Shown one piece after another: positions 63,228 through 64,000 of a stretch of 64,000 nucleotides of DNA. Where the stretch lies: contig NW_017804087.1 in the NCBI RefSeq assembly GCF_001625305.1, forward strand, positions 2,509,258-2,573,257, written 5' to 3'. This stretch comes from Branchiostoma belcheri (taxonomy: Eukaryota > Chordata > Leptocardii > Amphioxiformes > Branchiostomatidae). The first letter of the stretch is position 1. Each line of letters begins with the position of its first letter. Under the pieces are notes generated by a model. The model worked only from the letters and a program-made list of their open reading frames with translations. It had not been told where the DNA came from and did not search any database. A program made the position numbers and the translations under genes.

Positions 63228-63362
63228 TGAGCAAGCACTACAGCAGGCGGCTAGTCCACTGGTAGTGTTGTGTGTTTCATGTTCCCATACTCTTTCCCAA
63301 ATGCTGACATGCAGAATGTCTTCAGGGTATGACCCGGCCGGAGTTTGAACTAAGGACCTGTT
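63228..63362 (-). mobile_element. tRNA-derived SINE fragment
   Basis: On the minus strand there is a B-box-like agttcaaactcc (63340-63351), followed by gaaagagtatgg and ccgcctgctgtagtgcttg. This is the same order of words as in the SINE at 9300-9545. The tail of that family is missing or diverged here. Confidence 0.6.
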
Positions 63363-63420
63363 TCCTATTATTACTAATATCATCATAATTTTATCATTAA
63401 GTAATTATAAATTGTGGGGT

Positions 63421-63650
63421 GGGATTGTGTGGCATAGTGGCAGAGTGCTTGACTCGGAATCAAGAAGTCCCGGGTTCAAGTCCTGACATGCCACCGATCT
63501 TGTGCCCTTGGCAAAGGCACTTTACATGACTTTCCTCACTTCGCTTAGGTGAAAATGAGTATTGTATTGTCCCATGTTGGTGGCGGCATTAATATAAGTT
63601 GAAAAAACTTGAATGTGCCGTCACCACGTCTTGTGATTAGATGTTGGAAT
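63421..63650 (+). mobile_element. tRNA-derived SINE in KCNH intron 12
   Basis: The head is tRNA-like. gtggcat (63429-63435) pairs with atgccac (63488-63494) as an acceptor stem; cttga/tcaag form an anticodon stem around a ctcggaa loop (anticodon CGG, proline-like); the B box ggttcaagtcc (63473-63483) is perfect. The tRNA-like part is only about 66 nt and runs on into cccttggcaaaggcacttta and gactttcctcactt, a typical SINE body, so it is not a true tRNA gene. Confidence 0.8.
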
Positions 63651-63689
63651 ATATATAAAAAAAATTATAAATTGTCGCTCCCAACCCAG

Positions 63690-63910
63690 GAAAGGGAGAT
63701 CTGTTTGGCGCAGATCTGGACGCGGTGGACAACGTGTCCAAGTCAAACGGCGATGTCAAGGCCCTGACGTACTGTGACCTCCAGTTCATCCAGTTGCCGA
63801 AGCTGAAGGACGTTTTCAAGCTGTATCCGGAGTTTTTCCAGAAGTTGACCAGGGACGTCAGGCATGACTTGACCTTTAACCTCAGGGACGGATGTGACGC
63901 AGGAGAGGAG
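63690..63910 (+). CDS. KCNH8: KCNH exon 13: CNB homology domain, end (last exon in window)
   Basis: Encodes residues 615-688. GKGDLFGADL and DVKALTYCDLQFIQLPKLKD finish the beta-roll, and VFKLYPEFFQKLTRDVRHDL leads to TFNLRDG. The tripeptide F677-N-L lies where KCNH channels have their 'intrinsic ligand' (YNL or FNL), which occupies the nucleotide pocket. Acceptor cccag, donor GAG|GTAATT, phase 1 to phase 0. The C-terminal tail, several hundred residues in vertebrate ELK proteins, must lie beyond the window. Confidence 0.94.
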
Positions 63911-64000
63911 GTAATTTTAAAAAAAAAGTTTTTCTTCAAAAATCCAAAATTTCCAAATAAAAGTTACTGTAATAAATGCCCAAGCAATTTGAGGAAAATT

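Larger units (their letters stand above)
63111..63689 (+). other. KCNH intron 12
   Basis: Non-coding, 579 bp, containing two tRNA-derived SINE copies (63228-63362 minus, 63421-63650 plus). Confidence 0.9.
46474..64000 (+). other. KCNH8: KCNH (ELK-type) voltage-gated K+ channel gene, partial
   Basis: Twelve exons join in frame into about 688 residues that read through as an ELK-type KCNH channel: PAS domain (residues 1-110), S1 (203-224), S2 (245-262), S3 (284-302), S4 (about 309-331), S5 (about 336-361), pore with SVGFGN (440-445), S6, C-linker and CNB homology domain (about 567-688). Residue numbers count from the first residue in this window. KCNH channels are plasma-membrane tetramers that pass outward K+ current on depolarisation; ELK channels set excitability near threshold. 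Intron phases in order are 1,1,0,1,0,1,1,1,0,2,1,0, with the first being the missing intron 1/exon 2 border. The first exon (normally about 26 residues, ending in FDGT-like sequence) was not found, and the distal C-terminus lies beyond the window. An invertebrate gene would be pro-orthologous to KCNH3/4/8, so the symbol KCNH8 means 'KCNH8-like'. Confidence 0.95.

Noticed and set aside
63429..63494. True tRNA-Pro(CGG) gene
   Set aside because: The acceptor and anticodon stems pair, but the molecule is short (about 66 nt), the T stem is imperfect and a SINE body follows directly.
1..64000. CRISPR array or bacterial operon content
   Set aside because: The spliced metazoan channel gene, SINEs and MITEs show eukaryotic DNA; the regular arrays are minisatellites without spacers.

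Overview
This window is animal genomic DNA. It holds one recognisable protein-coding gene, on the plus strand and cut off at both ends: a voltage-gated potassium channel of the KCNH family, ELK subfamily (the group of vertebrate KCNH3, KCNH4 and KCNH8). Twelve coding exons lie between 46474 and 63910. All have GT..AG borders and matching phases, and together they encode about 688 residues: PAS domain, S1-S6 with the pore signature SVGFGN, C-linker and most of the cyclic-nucleotide-binding homology domain. I did not find the short first coding exon (start codon and PAS-cap), and the C-terminal tail continues past base 64000.

The organism is most likely an invertebrate deuterostome, with amphioxus (Branchiostoma) my best guess. 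The reasons are a single ELK-type gene with vertebrate-like exon structure, introns of 0.4-4 kb, tRNA-derived SINEs, short inverted-repeat transposons and very many degenerate local tandem duplications. This is inference; no sequence search was possible.

Layout: 1-46473 has no coding sequence that I can support. It is either intron 1 of the channel gene or intergenic DNA, and it is built largely from 2-4 copy tandem duplications (units of about 75-300 bp), SINEs and inverted-repeat elements, including one element nested in another at 36758-37700. 46474-63910 is the channel gene. Its introns hold two minisatellites (19-bp and 41-bp units), two copies of a roughly 370-bp MITE that also occurs at 15409, several foldback structures and three dead partial copies of exon edges.

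The most notable points are: (1) exon 2 and exon 5 have left broken duplicate fragments beside them; (2) the extracellular S5-pore turret is about 26 residues longer than in human ELK channels and carries three clustered N-glycosylation sequons; (3) five inverted-repeat insertions from at least three families all begin with (A/G)GCC and are flanked by 3-bp target duplications; (4) the 41-bp intronic minisatellite shares an exact 20-bp core with a dispersed repeat found 20-30 kb upstream.
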